Shown here: positions 45,559 through 52,942 of the stretch, piece after piece
Position numbering within the stretch: position 1 is the first letter of the stretch
How the letters are laid out: the number at the start of each line of letters is the position of its first letter
From: QHXW01 sp963847515
GTDB taxonomy: Bacteria; Acidobacteriota; Terriglobia; Bryobacterales; Bryobacteraceae
Length of the DNA: 64,000 bases
Assembly: GCA_963847515.1 (NCBI GenBank)
Contig: CAWKAA010000005.1
Coordinates: 2,108,001 to 2,172,000 of the forward strand
Direction of reading: 5' to 3'
Translations under genes and position numbers: made by a program
The notes under the pieces: generated by a model
The model's input: only the letters and a program-made list of their open reading frames with translations
Databases searched by the model: none
Told to the model about the DNA's origin: nothing

Positions 45559-47058
45559 GTGTACAAGGTGGAAGTGTATGCACGCGTAAGGCGAGCCGTT
45601 CAGGTCGACGGCATGAGCATTCGTCAGGCGGCGCGCGAGTTGGGGCTGTCGCGCAAGACGATCCGAAAGATGCTGGCGTATTCGGTGCCGCCAGGCTACG
45701 AGAGGAAGAAACCGGTACTGCGTCCGAAGCTTGGGCCGTGGCTGGGCATCATCGACCAGATTCTGGAGGACGACAAGTCGCAGCCGAAGAAACAGCAGCA
45801 CACGGCCAAGCGGATCAGGGATCGGCTCAAGGAAGAGCACGGCTTCGGTGGCGGTTACACGATCGTAAAGGATTACGTGCGGGAGGCGCGCTTGCGGCAC
45901 AAGGAAGTGTTTGTGCCGCTGGCGCATCCGCCAGGAGACGCCCAGGTGGATTTCGGCGAGGCGCTGGTGGCGATCGGCGGCGTCGAGCAGAAGGCGCATT
46001 TTCTGTGCATGGATCTGCCGCAATCGGACGACTGCTTCGTGATAGCGTTTCCGGCCGAGAACACCGAGGCGTTCTTGGAGGGTCACAATCAAGCATTCGC
46101 CTATTTCGGCGGCGTGCCACGGACCATCCTGTACGACAACACCAAGATTGCGGTGAAGGAGATCCTGGGGGACGGCGAGCGGAAGCCGACGCAGGCCTTT
46201 AGCGAGTTGCAGTCGCATTGCCTGTTCGCGGCTAAGTTCGGCCGGCCGGGAAAAGGCAACGACAAGGGGAACGTGGAAGGCTTGGTGGGCTATGCGCGGC
46301 GGAACTTCATGGTGCCGGTGCCGCGGGTGGCCAGTTGGGAGAATCTGAACGCGCACTTGCTGGAGCAGTGCCGCCGGCGCCGCGAGCGGAAGTTGTGGGG
46401 GCATGAGGAGACCATCGCACAGTGCTTCGAGCGGGATCGGGAGAAGCTGCTGCCGCTGCCCGCGACGCCGTATCCAGCCTGTGATAAGCGGACCACGCGC
46501 GTCAGTTCGCAAGCGCTGGTGCGGTATGAGACCAACGACTATTCGGTGCCGGTAGAATACGGGCATCGTCAGGTGCTGGTGAAAGCGTTCGTCTGGGAGG
46601 TGGTCCTCTCTTGCGCGAGCGAGGTGATTGCGCGGCACGTCAGGAGTTACGGGCGTGAGGAAATGATTTTCGACCCGCTGCACTATTTGGCCCTGCTGGA
46701 GCAGAAGACCAATGCCCTGGACCAGGCAGCTCCGCTGGAGGGCTGGCAACTACCCGCAGAGTTCCCCGAACTGCGGCGGCAGATGGAAGGGCGGTTAGGG
46801 AAACGGGGACGGCGGGAGTACGTGCAGGTGCTGCGACTGCTGGAGACGTTTTCCCTCGGGGAAGTAACCGCCGCCGTGAAGCAAGCGCTGCGGCTGAGGG
46901 CGATAGCCTTCGATGCGGTCAAGCATCTGGTGTTGTGTGGAATTGACCAAAGGCCTCCCAAACTGGATCTGGAGAACTATCCGCATCTGCCTACCGCGGA
47001 AGTGGCGTTGACACGGGCAGCCGATTACCAGGTGCTGCTGACGCAGGAGGCCCAGTAA
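45559..47058 (+). CDS. istA: IS21 family transposase IstA
   Basis: A 499-residue DDE transposase. The N-terminal helix-turn-helix (MSIRQAARELGLSRKTIRKM) is followed by the catalytic core: Asp131 in AQVDFGEA, Asp193 in TILYDNTKIAV and Glu240 in KGNDKGNVEG, the order and spacing of rve-type IS21 transposases. The start is a GTG at 45559, with an alternative shortly after. It overlaps istB by one base (TAATG). The enzyme cuts and joins element ends, helped by the ATPase IstB. The gene is intact, so the element may be active. Confidence 0.92.
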   Translation: MYKVEVYARVRRAVQVDGMSIRQAARELGLSRKTIRKMLAYSVPPGYERKKPVLRPKLGPWLGIIDQILEDDKSQPKKQQHTAKRIRDRLKEEHGFGGGYTIVKDYVREARLRHKEVFVPLAHPPGDAQVDFGEALVAIGGVEQKAHFLCMDLPQSDDCFVIAFPAENTEAFLEGHNQAFAYFGGVPRTILYDNTKIAVKEILGDGERKPTQAFSELQSHCLFAAKFGRPGKGNDKGNVEGLVGYARRNFMVPVPRVASWENLNAHLLEQCRRRRERKLWGHEETIAQCFERDREKLLPLPATPYPACDKRTTRVSSQALVRYETNDYSVPVEYGHRQVLVKAFVWEVVLSCASEVIARHVRSYGREEMIFDPLHYLALLEQKTNALDQAAPLEGWQLPAEFPELRRQMEGRLGKRGRREYVQVLRLLETFSLGEVTAAVKQALRLRAIAFDAVKHLVLCGIDQRPPKLDLENYPHLPTAEVALTRAADYQVLLTQEAQ

Positions 47059-47819
47059 TGGACACTCCCCAAGTACTTCTGGAGCATTATCTGAAGCAAC
47101 TCCGGTTGCCGACCATGGTCCGCGAGTACCCGAAACTGGCCGAGCAGTGTGCCAAAGAGGCAGCCACCTTCGAACAGTTTCTGCTGCGACTGGTGGAATT
47201 GGAAATGATGGACCGGGAGCGTCGTGCCACCGAGCGGCGGATCAAGGCGGCAAAGTTTCCGGTGACCAAGAGCCTGGAGACTTACAACTTTCTGGCCATT
47301 CCCTCGTTGAACAAGAAGCTGGTGGTAGAGCTAGCGCGGTGTGAGTGGATCGGGCGGCGGGAAAATGTTCTGGCTTTAGGAAACTCGGGGACGGGCAAAA
47401 CTCACATCAGCTTAGCGCTGGGACTGGCGGCATGCCAGCAAGGTCTTCGTGTGCGGTTTACGACTGCGGCGGCGCTGGTGCACGAACTGATCGAGGCGCG
47501 GGATGAGAAACGCCTGCTGCGGTATCAGAAACACCTGGCCAGGCAGGAACTCCTGATCGTGGACGAGCTCGGGTTCGTGCCGCTATCCAAAACCGGCGCA
47601 GAGATGCTTTTCGAAATCTTCAGCCAGCGGTATGAACGGACTTCAACGCTGGTGACCAGCAACCTGCCGTTTGCCGAGTGGACTGAAGTGTTGGGCTCCG
47701 AGCGGCTGACCGGCGCGTTGCTGGACCGCTTGACGCACCACGTCCACATCTTGGAGATGAACGGGGAGAGTTACCGGTTGAAGAACAGCCAGAGAAAGAA
47801 AGACCCCGAACAACAATAG
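47058..47819 (+). CDS. istB: IS21 family helper ATPase IstB
   Basis: A 253-residue DnaC-like AAA+ ATPase. Walker A is GNSGTGKT (108-115), Walker B is LLIVDELG (165-172), and the N-terminal LxLPTMVREY and C-terminal LLDRLTHHVHILEMNGESY are family-typical. It regulates target choice and strand transfer for IstA. The ATG overlaps the istA stop. After its stop at 47819 lies the structured region 47876-48059 on the other strand. No sign of truncation. Confidence 0.92.
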   Translation: MDTPQVLLEHYLKQLRLPTMVREYPKLAEQCAKEAATFEQFLLRLVELEMMDRERRATERRIKAAKFPVTKSLETYNFLAIPSLNKKLVVELARCEWIGRRENVLALGNSGTGKTHISLALGLAACQQGLRVRFTTAAALVHELIEARDEKRLLRYQKHLARQELLIVDELGFVPLSKTGAEMLFEIFSQRYERTSTLVTSNLPFAEWTEVLGSERLTGALLDRLTHHVHILEMNGESYRLKNSQRKKDPEQQ

Positions 47820-47875
47820 CTCCTCACAACCGCGCCGCCCTTGCCGGTAGCCGCCGCGAAAACCGGAAGACGAGA

Positions 47876-48059
47876 GAGCTGTGGAAATGCCGGGGCTGTG
47901 GAAAGCGTGGAAAGCCAAAGGCAGGCTTCCCACTCTTTCCACGAGCCCCTTGGAAATCTCGCCAACAGCGGGCGAGATTTCCACATTCCCACAGCTCCGG
48001 CGACGAAGGCGGATGGAAAAGTGGAAAACCAAAAGCAGGTTTCCCACTTTCCCACCGCC
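47876..48059 (-). ncRNA. Candidate structured RNA: three-way junction plus hairpin
   Basis: Base pairing worked out by hand. Closing stem P: 47876-47889 with 47984-47997 (14 positions). Inside it, hairpin C: 47892-47897/47944-47949, 47898-47905/47935-47942 and 47907-47916/47924-47933 (24 positions). Hairpin B: 47951-47963/47971-47983, 13 perfect pairs, loop of 7. The junction has only two free bases between P and C and one between C and B. A separate hairpin A: 48012-48030/48038-48056. The inner parts of C and A are diverged copies with one compensatory change (G-C at 47914/47926, A-T at 48028/48040). Five imperfect pairs (47885/47988, 47911/47929, 48025/48043, 48017/48051, 48013/48055) are all A opposite C, hence G-U wobbles in a minus-strand RNA. 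No reading frame explains this. No promoter was identified. Confidence 0.55.
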
Positions 48060-48081
48060 CCGGTTTCACTGTCTCAAGAAC

Positions 48082-48120
48082 AAAAAAAGCCACGCGGGCG
48101 GGCTTCGCCCTCCGCCCGCG
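48082..48120 (-). terminator. Intrinsic terminator on the minus strand
   Basis: Read on the minus strand, a nine-pair GC stem (48093-48101 with 48112-48120) is followed by seven T residues (48088-48082), the classic layout. It would stop transcription entering from the right. The structured RNA candidate begins about 20 bases further on, so the terminator separates it from upstream minus-strand transcription, or marks an element boundary. No minus-strand gene to its right was found. Confidence 0.5.
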
Positions 48121-48268
48121 GCAACGCTCCCGCGCAGCCTCAGTGGTCCCCTTTTCCTCCGCCCCGGTGGTTTCCTGTCATTCCGCCCTTGACACCCGGC
48201 TGAAACGACGATCAAGTGGCGGGTGGCGCTGGCCCGAGTGTTCGGTTTCCGCGTTATCCTTTACGGGT

Positions 48269-48604
48269 ATGGTCTGCGAGGAAAAAATGCGCCTCATCGC
48301 TGCGCACGCCGCCGCCACCGAACCATTTGCGGTTGCAGCGACTAGGCTCCGCCTGACAACCCATGAAGAATTCGATGAAGCCCTCACAGCGTCAAAGGCA
48401 GCACGCGCCCAATGTGTCAAGGCGCGCCGCGCCATTGAGAAGCACAGGGACCAGCATTGCTGCTACAACGGTCCATTACCTGATTTGGGTAGCGCGCAAC
48501 ATACGCCGGGCCACTCGGAACTAGGGAGATCATCGTCATTGAGCGTGATGTGTGGGCGCGCGACCGGCGCTACGGTTCACGCGTGGAGTTATACTTCTAG
48601 CAGC
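48269..48604 (+). other. Small island protein, family 2 (copy B), in frame with the Crp-type gene
   Basis: From the ATG at 48269 the frame reads MVCEEKMRLIAAHAAA then RAIEKHRDQHCCYNG. It matches the family 2 protein at 44983-45237 in its Cys-Glu-(E/K)-x-x-RL opening and HxxxHCC ending. There is no stop codon between it and the Crp/Fnr regulator, so a fusion protein is formally possible. The linker (about residues 70-110) is not protein-like, which favours two separate genes whose stop was lost or which share a frame by chance. Confidence 0.4.
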
Positions 48605-48615
48605 GTGGAAGTATA
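48590..48615. promoter_or_regulatory. Palindrome around the Crp-type start codon
   Basis: The arms tatacttc (48590-48597) and gaagtata (48608-48615) are perfectly complementary with ten bases between them, and the GTG start at 48605 lies in the spacer. The dyad symmetry and position fit an autoregulatory operator for the regulator encoded here, or an RNA hairpin that occludes the start. This is inference from position. Confidence 0.4.
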
Positions 48616-49513
48616 CAAGAGCGAAACCCAAGAGATCATAAAGCGGTTCCTCAACCGCAGGCTCAGCTTCCATGAGTGTCTGGCTGCCCTGGATGCCGCG
48701 TTAGCCGATCTCACCCCCAGACTGACTGACGAACAAATCGCGTCTCTTCGCCCTCTTGTACTGGAGAACAATGACATCGTGATGAAGGAAATGGAAAGAC
48801 GCAGCCCGCCGCCTTTTGATCCCAAGATTTTGGACGCGCTCGGTGATGGAATCACGGTTTCAGCCTACCGTCCGGGCCAGGTGGTTTATGCGCAAGGGGA
48901 TTGCGGGGATGCCGTCTTCTACATTCAGAAAGGCCGCGTCAAGCTCACCGTCGTTTCCAAGTTCGGCAAACAAGCGGTCATAGGCATTCTGGGCGCAGGC
49001 AGCTTTTTCGGCGAAGGATGCCTGAGGGGGCAGCCGCACGCGGCAACCGCCACCGCCGTGGGTAAGTCTTCGATTGACCGGCTGGAGAGGTCAAGTGTGA
49101 TACGTGCGCTCGGCGAAAACCTGGCCTTTTCCGAGCTGTTTCTCGCGCATTTGCTTTCCCGCAACCTCCGCATGGAGCAGGATATGGTTTACGAGATCCT
49201 GAACTCCCATGAGAAGCGGTTGGCGCGCGCGCTTCTCATGCTGGCCGACTTCGGAAAAAAAAGCCGCCCGAAGAAGGTTATTCCGAAGGTCAGTTTTGAG
49301 GCCCTGGCGCAGATGGTCGGCACCACCATTTCGCGAATCGGCGTTTTCATGAGGAAGTTCCGCAAACTGGGGTTCATCGACTACAACGGTAAATTGAAGA
49401 TCAACAACTCCTTGCTCAACGTTGTCCTTCACGACAAATTGGTCGCCATGGCAACTGATCCGCCTACTGTTATGATGTCGGCGCGCCGCGCTCCCGGCAG
49501 GAGACCGAAGTGA
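48605..49513 (+). CDS. Crp/Fnr family regulator with an N-terminal helical extension
   Basis: From the GTG at 48605 the protein has 302 residues. Residues 1-70 (EVYKSETQEIIKRFLNRRLS, ALDAALADLTPRL, LVLENNDIVMKEMERR) form a helical module that in these bacteria also occurs as a separate small protein. Then comes a cNMP-binding beta-barrel (YAQGDCGDAVFYIQKGRVKL, ILGAGSFFGEGCL) and a winged helix (EALAQMVGTTISRIGVFMRK). The effector is unknown; I cannot show cAMP-binding residues. The frame is open upstream to 48143, so the start is uncertain. An 8-bp palindrome surrounds the chosen start codon. Confidence 0.7.
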   Translation: MEVYKSETQEIIKRFLNRRLSFHECLAALDAALADLTPRLTDEQIASLRPLVLENNDIVMKEMERRSPPPFDPKILDALGDGITVSAYRPGQVVYAQGDCGDAVFYIQKGRVKLTVVSKFGKQAVIGILGAGSFFGEGCLRGQPHAATATAVGKSSIDRLERSSVIRALGENLAFSELFLAHLLSRNLRMEQDMVYEILNSHEKRLARALLMLADFGKKSRPKKVIPKVSFEALAQMVGTTISRIGVFMRKFRKLGFIDYNGKLKINNSLLNVVLHDKLVAMATDPPTVMMSARRAPGRRPK

Positions 49514-49656
49514 ACGAAGCTTAATCTTCTCAGGCATGGAACTCACACGCTCATTAGATCTGAGCTGATAGTTGTCAGGATTTCTCAGTTAATAATGGTC
49601 ATCTTTCGGTCGATCGTGTGGTATGATAACAGCGAAGCATAAAGAGGTGGCCCTGA
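49514..49656. other. Short intergenic gap
   Basis: Between the regulator and the small protein at 49657. GAGGTGG near 49645 could serve the latter. Nothing else recognised. Confidence 0.4.
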
Positions 49657-49899
49657 GTGAATCACAAAGAGTTTTTGGATCTGCATGCGACCTGCGTAAC
49701 GTCCATGCGATCCTACTTCGTTGAAGTGGAGAAATCCTCTACGATGCTTGCAGCATGCACCGCAAAGCCACTGCCTCTGAGAAAGCGGCTGAAGTTGACA
49801 TCGCAGGGTCTTATCGAGCAGGCAGCCCACTTGGCATATCTAAGTTCCAAGAGTCTTCTCGTCCGTGCGGCTCGACTTGGCTACGGCTTTTGTAACTAA
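49657..49899 (+). CDS. Small helical island protein, family 4
   Basis: An 80-residue protein starting at a GTG after GAGGTGG. Sequence strings are HKEFLDLHATCVTSMRSYF, STMLAACTAKPLPLRKRL, LIEQAAHLAYLSSKSLL and RAARLGYGF. It is predicted all-helical and has the look of the other tiny, mutually unrelated families in this island. There is no membrane segment. A small DNA- or protein-binding role is possible but not indicated. It has no partner gene in this window. Confidence 0.5.
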   Translation: MNHKEFLDLHATCVTSMRSYFVEVEKSSTMLAACTAKPLPLRKRLKLTSQGLIEQAAHLAYLSSKSLLVRAARLGYGFCN

Positions 49900-50031
49900 C
49901 TGAACCCCCCACGCTCCCGCGTGTTAACCGGTTTCTCAATCATCCGAAAACAGTATCACTTGATTGGTGTCCGCGGCGCCAATGCTCGAGGGTTGTACCT
50001 TCGGCTTAGTACGTTGTCGCTGCCGGCCCTC

Positions 50032-50923
50032 TCACAGTTTCGGAACGGTCTCGCCGGTCCTTGGTACCACTGTGTCCTTCTGAGGCTCCGGTGTCATCTT
50101 ATTCTTTTCGAACTCTCCCTTGGGCATCCACGCGTAAGGCCCGTTCTCCAGCGATGGCGGCTCGGTGAATGCCTCCTCACGGTAGGGCACATTTAAGTGG
50201 GCTTGGTATCCCCACTCGAAACGATTACCCAGGATGTCAGTCTCAATAACCCTGCGCGGAATCATCACGCCCTCCATTGCGACGTAATCCAGAAGGTCAT
50301 AACGCTCCGTGACATCGTGAGGAAAATGACCACGACTCTCTTCGATGTGATACCACAAAACCATTTGGACCGGCAGGCGGCTACGCCTGTCGATGTAAAA
50401 ATCCACGCGAAAGTAGCCGTAAGTATCTACTTTCGTTTCGATCACGTCTACTCCGCGCGGAATGTCCTTACCACGAATCACCCGTACGGGCTCGGGATTC
50501 ACTCCATCGCTCTCGTTCAGATAAATGAGCTGGGGCGTCCAGAGCCAATTCCACATCTGGCTGGAGACTCAGAAGTAGGCACTCCCGGTATGGCGTCATA
50601 CATAAGATCCCGCGTGAGATTGCATACGTCAAACTGCGCCCTAATACGCTAGCCTCATCGGCCCATTGCCACATGCGATCCGGGAGGACATATACTCGCA
50701 CGAGCTGAGTTTCGGTGTCCTTCTTCACCCACCACCGTCCCAGCTTCGAAAGCTTCGCGTGCCGTGCCTCTTCGATCGACCGAATGGCCGCCAGCCTTTC
50801 CCGCCCACCCTTCGCGACAACCATCTGCTCCCAGAGCGCCTGGGCTTCCCGACGGCCCACTTCAGGACTACGCTCTTGCGCGGCCAGGGTACAAATGGCC
50901 ATGAATAACGTAACAGCTCTCAT
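50032..50923 (-). pseudogene. Secreted LolA-like hypothetical protein, one frameshift
   Basis: The first frame (from the ATG at 50923) has a signal peptide (MRAVTLFMAICTLAAQ) and reads LWEQMVVAKGGRERLAAIRS, a start typical of outer-membrane-lipoprotein-sorting-like domains. After ISRGILCMTPYRE the reading must move to a second frame at about 50560, which continues MWNWLWTPQLIYLNESDGV and VDTYGYFRVDFYIDRRSRLP to the stop at 50032. One surplus base near 50560 explains it. Together they give about 295 residues of the LolA/DUF4292-like beta half-barrel type. The role is unknown. Confidence 0.6.
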
Positions 50924-50953
50924 AACGCCGTCGAAGTCATCCCCCTATCATTG

Positions 50954-50995
50954 ACCTGAAACCTGACACCTAACACCTAACACCTGACACCTGTA
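50954..50995 (+). repeat. Six tandem heptamers upstream of the GH-like gene
   Basis: Six consecutive 7-mers read acctgaa, acctgac, acctaac, acctaac, acctgac, acctgta. The array ends ten bases before the ATG at 51006, where a Shine-Dalgarno would sit, and none is visible. Copy number in such arrays can change by slippage and alter the spacing to the promoter, so it is a candidate for variable expression. That role is inferred. Confidence 0.7.
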
Positions 50996-51005
50996 CCCTG
51001 AAGTT

Positions 51006-52547
51006 ATGCGAATCTCTCGACGCGCTCTGCTAGGCGCCGCGCCCGCCCTCGCTCTGGCCGACGTTCCTCCGCACCGCTGGGACGGCTACGATTTCGGCCC
51101 CGGCCCCGCGGTCACCGATCGTCTCAATCAGGGCCCGTTCGGCATCGATCAGGACGCGGGTTGGTTCACTATCGTATCAACCACCCCTTCCGATCAGCCG
51201 ATTCGCAACTGGGGCTTGGGACTGGTGGGCTACACCTGGGAGGAAAACGGCCCGTCGCTCGCTGCCCGCCGCGGCGCCGAAACCATCGAGCAGCACGTCG
51301 AAAAGCTCTCGTCGCTTCCGTTTGTCGATGTCCTCTACATCCGCTGCGACTGGCGCGACATCCAGAGCCGCCCCGGCCGCCTCGACCTGCATCCCATCTG
51401 GAAATTGACTTTCGACGCAGCCAAACAGCGCGGTCTGCGCGTGGCTTTGCGTGTGCAACTCTCGAATCCGGAGATCCAGCCCGTCAAAATCTCCATGCCG
51501 GATTTTCTGCGAGATCGCGTGCCGCTGGCCAAGATAGGCAAACTCCGTCGCAACGGAAAGGAGTTCGACGCGCTCGAGCCGCGCTACGATCACCCGGAAT
51601 TTCAGAAGGCCTTCCGCGAGTTAAACGAACTGCTGGCGGCGGAGTACGATTCCAATCCTTTAGTCGAATGGATGGACCTGATGCAGTACGGCTTCTGGGG
51701 CGAGGGTCATACCAGCGACCTGCCGAGTCCATTCCCGGATTACGTCACCGCAGAAAAAACCTTCGTGAACATGACGCGGCTGCAGTTGGAAACCTGGAAG
51801 CGCACGCCCGTCGCCGTGAACGCGCAGCCGGATATTAGCAACGTAGGCAATCGCGAAGTGACCGACCTGGCAGTGCGCGCCGGATGCTGGCTGCGCTCCG
51901 ACAGCGTTTTGGTCGAAGAACCGATCCAGATCGAGGAACTTTCGAACCGCCCGGCGTGGCTTCCGGTCGTGATGGAAGACGGCTACAACCGCGATTACGA
52001 TGTGAACACCATTGAGGTGGATGCGGCGGGCGTGAATCTGCGCGAAAACTGCATGCAGCATGTGCTCGACATGGGAGCCAACTACTGGGCGCTATGGACC
52101 GAAGCCGGTAACCTGGCACGCTTCAACGAGAAATATCCGAACGGTTTTCGCGCCCTGCGGCAGCGTATGGGTTATCGTGTACGCCCGGCTTGGATCTGGC
52201 AGCGAAAGCGTTACGGTACGGCGGAGGTCATTGTCGGGTTCGCAAACCGCGGCGTCGCCGGAATCCCCGGCGTGCTGCGCATAACTCTGGAGAGCCCCGA
52301 CGGCAAGTTCCGGTCGAGCGGTTCGCTAGATGCCGGTCATCCTCACGCCGGAAAAATACAGCAAGCCTCATTCATCCTCCCTCCCGGCATGGACGGCCAA
52401 AAAGTAGTGCTGCGCGGCGAAATCGAAGGCAAAGCCGGCGTGCGGCGCGCCATTCGCTGGGCCTGTGCCCAACCCCTCAATCCCGACGGCTCGCTGACCA
52501 TCCAGCTCAAGGGTCACTCAGATAAAGACTGGCGCAAGGGAGTTTGA
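51006..52547 (+). CDS. Secreted TIM-barrel protein, putative glycoside hydrolase
   Basis: A 513-residue protein with a twin-arginine-like leader (MRISRRALLGAAPALALA). Residues about 35-400 look like a (beta/alpha)8 barrel of the DUF4832/GH42-like kind: VDVLYIRCDWRDIQS, GLRVALRVQLSN, LVEWMDLMQYGFWGEGH and GANYWALWTEAGNL. Glu residues in GFWGEGH and WTEAGN are candidate catalytic acids. The C-terminal 100 residues are a beta-sandwich (VIVGFANRGVAG). Substrate unknown. The heptamer repeat lies directly upstream and the antitoxin operator overlaps its stop. Confidence 0.6.
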   Translation: MRISRRALLGAAPALALADVPPHRWDGYDFGPGPAVTDRLNQGPFGIDQDAGWFTIVSTTPSDQPIRNWGLGLVGYTWEENGPSLAARRGAETIEQHVEKLSSLPFVDVLYIRCDWRDIQSRPGRLDLHPIWKLTFDAAKQRGLRVALRVQLSNPEIQPVKISMPDFLRDRVPLAKIGKLRRNGKEFDALEPRYDHPEFQKAFRELNELLAAEYDSNPLVEWMDLMQYGFWGEGHTSDLPSPFPDYVTAEKTFVNMTRLQLETWKRTPVAVNAQPDISNVGNREVTDLAVRAGCWLRSDSVLVEEPIQIEELSNRPAWLPVVMEDGYNRDYDVNTIEVDAAGVNLRENCMQHVLDMGANYWALWTEAGNLARFNEKYPNGFRALRQRMGYRVRPAWIWQRKRYGTAEVIVGFANRGVAGIPGVLRITLESPDGKFRSSGSLDAGHPHAGKIQQASFILPPGMDGQKVVLRGEIEGKAGVRRAIRWACAQPLNPDGSLTIQLKGHSDKDWRKGV

Positions 52548-52572
52548 CATATTGATGTAATCACGATATGTC
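52546..52572. promoter_or_regulatory. Inverted repeat upstream of the orphan antitoxin
   Basis: Perfect 7-bp arms gacatat (52546-52552) and atatgtc (52566-52572), ending seven bases before the ATG at 52580. Ribbon-helix-helix antitoxins repress their own genes by binding such palindromes, so this is a natural operator candidate. It starts in the last codons of the GH-like gene. Confidence 0.5.
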
Positions 52573-52579
52573 TTGATTT

Positions 52580-52825
52580 ATGCGGACCACGGTGCGCCTC
52601 CACGAGCCCCTGTTGGCGGAGGCCAAGAAGTACGCCGCGGAAACTGGGACGCTCACTGCAGTCATCGAAGACGCGCTGCGCGAAATGCTGGCGCGGCAAA
52701 AACAGTTGACCAATCGCCGTCGTGTGCGGCTGCCAACTTTTCGGGGCGGTAAGTTACAGCCCGGCGTCGACCTGGAGCACACCTCTGCGCTTCTGGATTT
52801 AATGGAAGGGCAAGGCGCCAAGTGA
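52580..52825 (+). CDS. VapB-type antitoxin without a toxin gene
   Basis: An 81-residue protein starting MRTTVRLHEPLLAEAKKYAA, with an N-terminal ribbon-helix-helix beta strand (RTTVRLHE) and two helices to about residue 45. The C-terminus (RRVRLPTFRGGKLQPGVDLE) is the toxin-binding tail of VapB proteins of the DUF2191 type. Normally a PIN-domain VapC starts a few bases later, but none follows: 118 bases of non-coding sequence lead to the M48 gene. It may be an orphan remnant or a stand-alone regulator. Confidence 0.75.
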   Translation: MRTTVRLHEPLLAEAKKYAAETGTLTAVIEDALREMLARQKQLTNRRRVRLPTFRGGKLQPGVDLEHTSALLDLMEGQGAK

Positions 52826-52942
52826 TTGGGAAGCAGCGCCGCTGAATTCTTTTCGCCGTCCGAAAAAAATTTAGACTAATCAACACTTTCCCGCAACCCA
52901 ACCGCCGGGCCGCACGTATGTTAGCCTAATCTGGAGGGATCA

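Larger units (their letters stand above)
45559..47819 (+). mobile_element. IS21 family insertion sequence (coding part; ends unresolved)
   Basis: An intact istA-istB pair in the middle of the small-protein island. I could not define the terminal inverted repeats. A possible left end is the string gtcgaaaagtagaccacc near 45484-45501, typical of inner repeats in this group, and a possible right end is ttgaca near 48188-48193, but the two do not form a convincing inverted pair. Whether the structured region at 47876-48059 is carried by the element is therefore open. Confidence 0.8.

Noticed and set aside
45541..46749. 402-residue minus-strand open frame
   Set aside because: Antisense shadow of istA; the plus strand encodes a complete transposase.
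45480..48193. Precise IS21 boundaries with inverted repeats
   Set aside because: Candidate end strings do not form a convincing inverted repeat pair and no target duplication was found.
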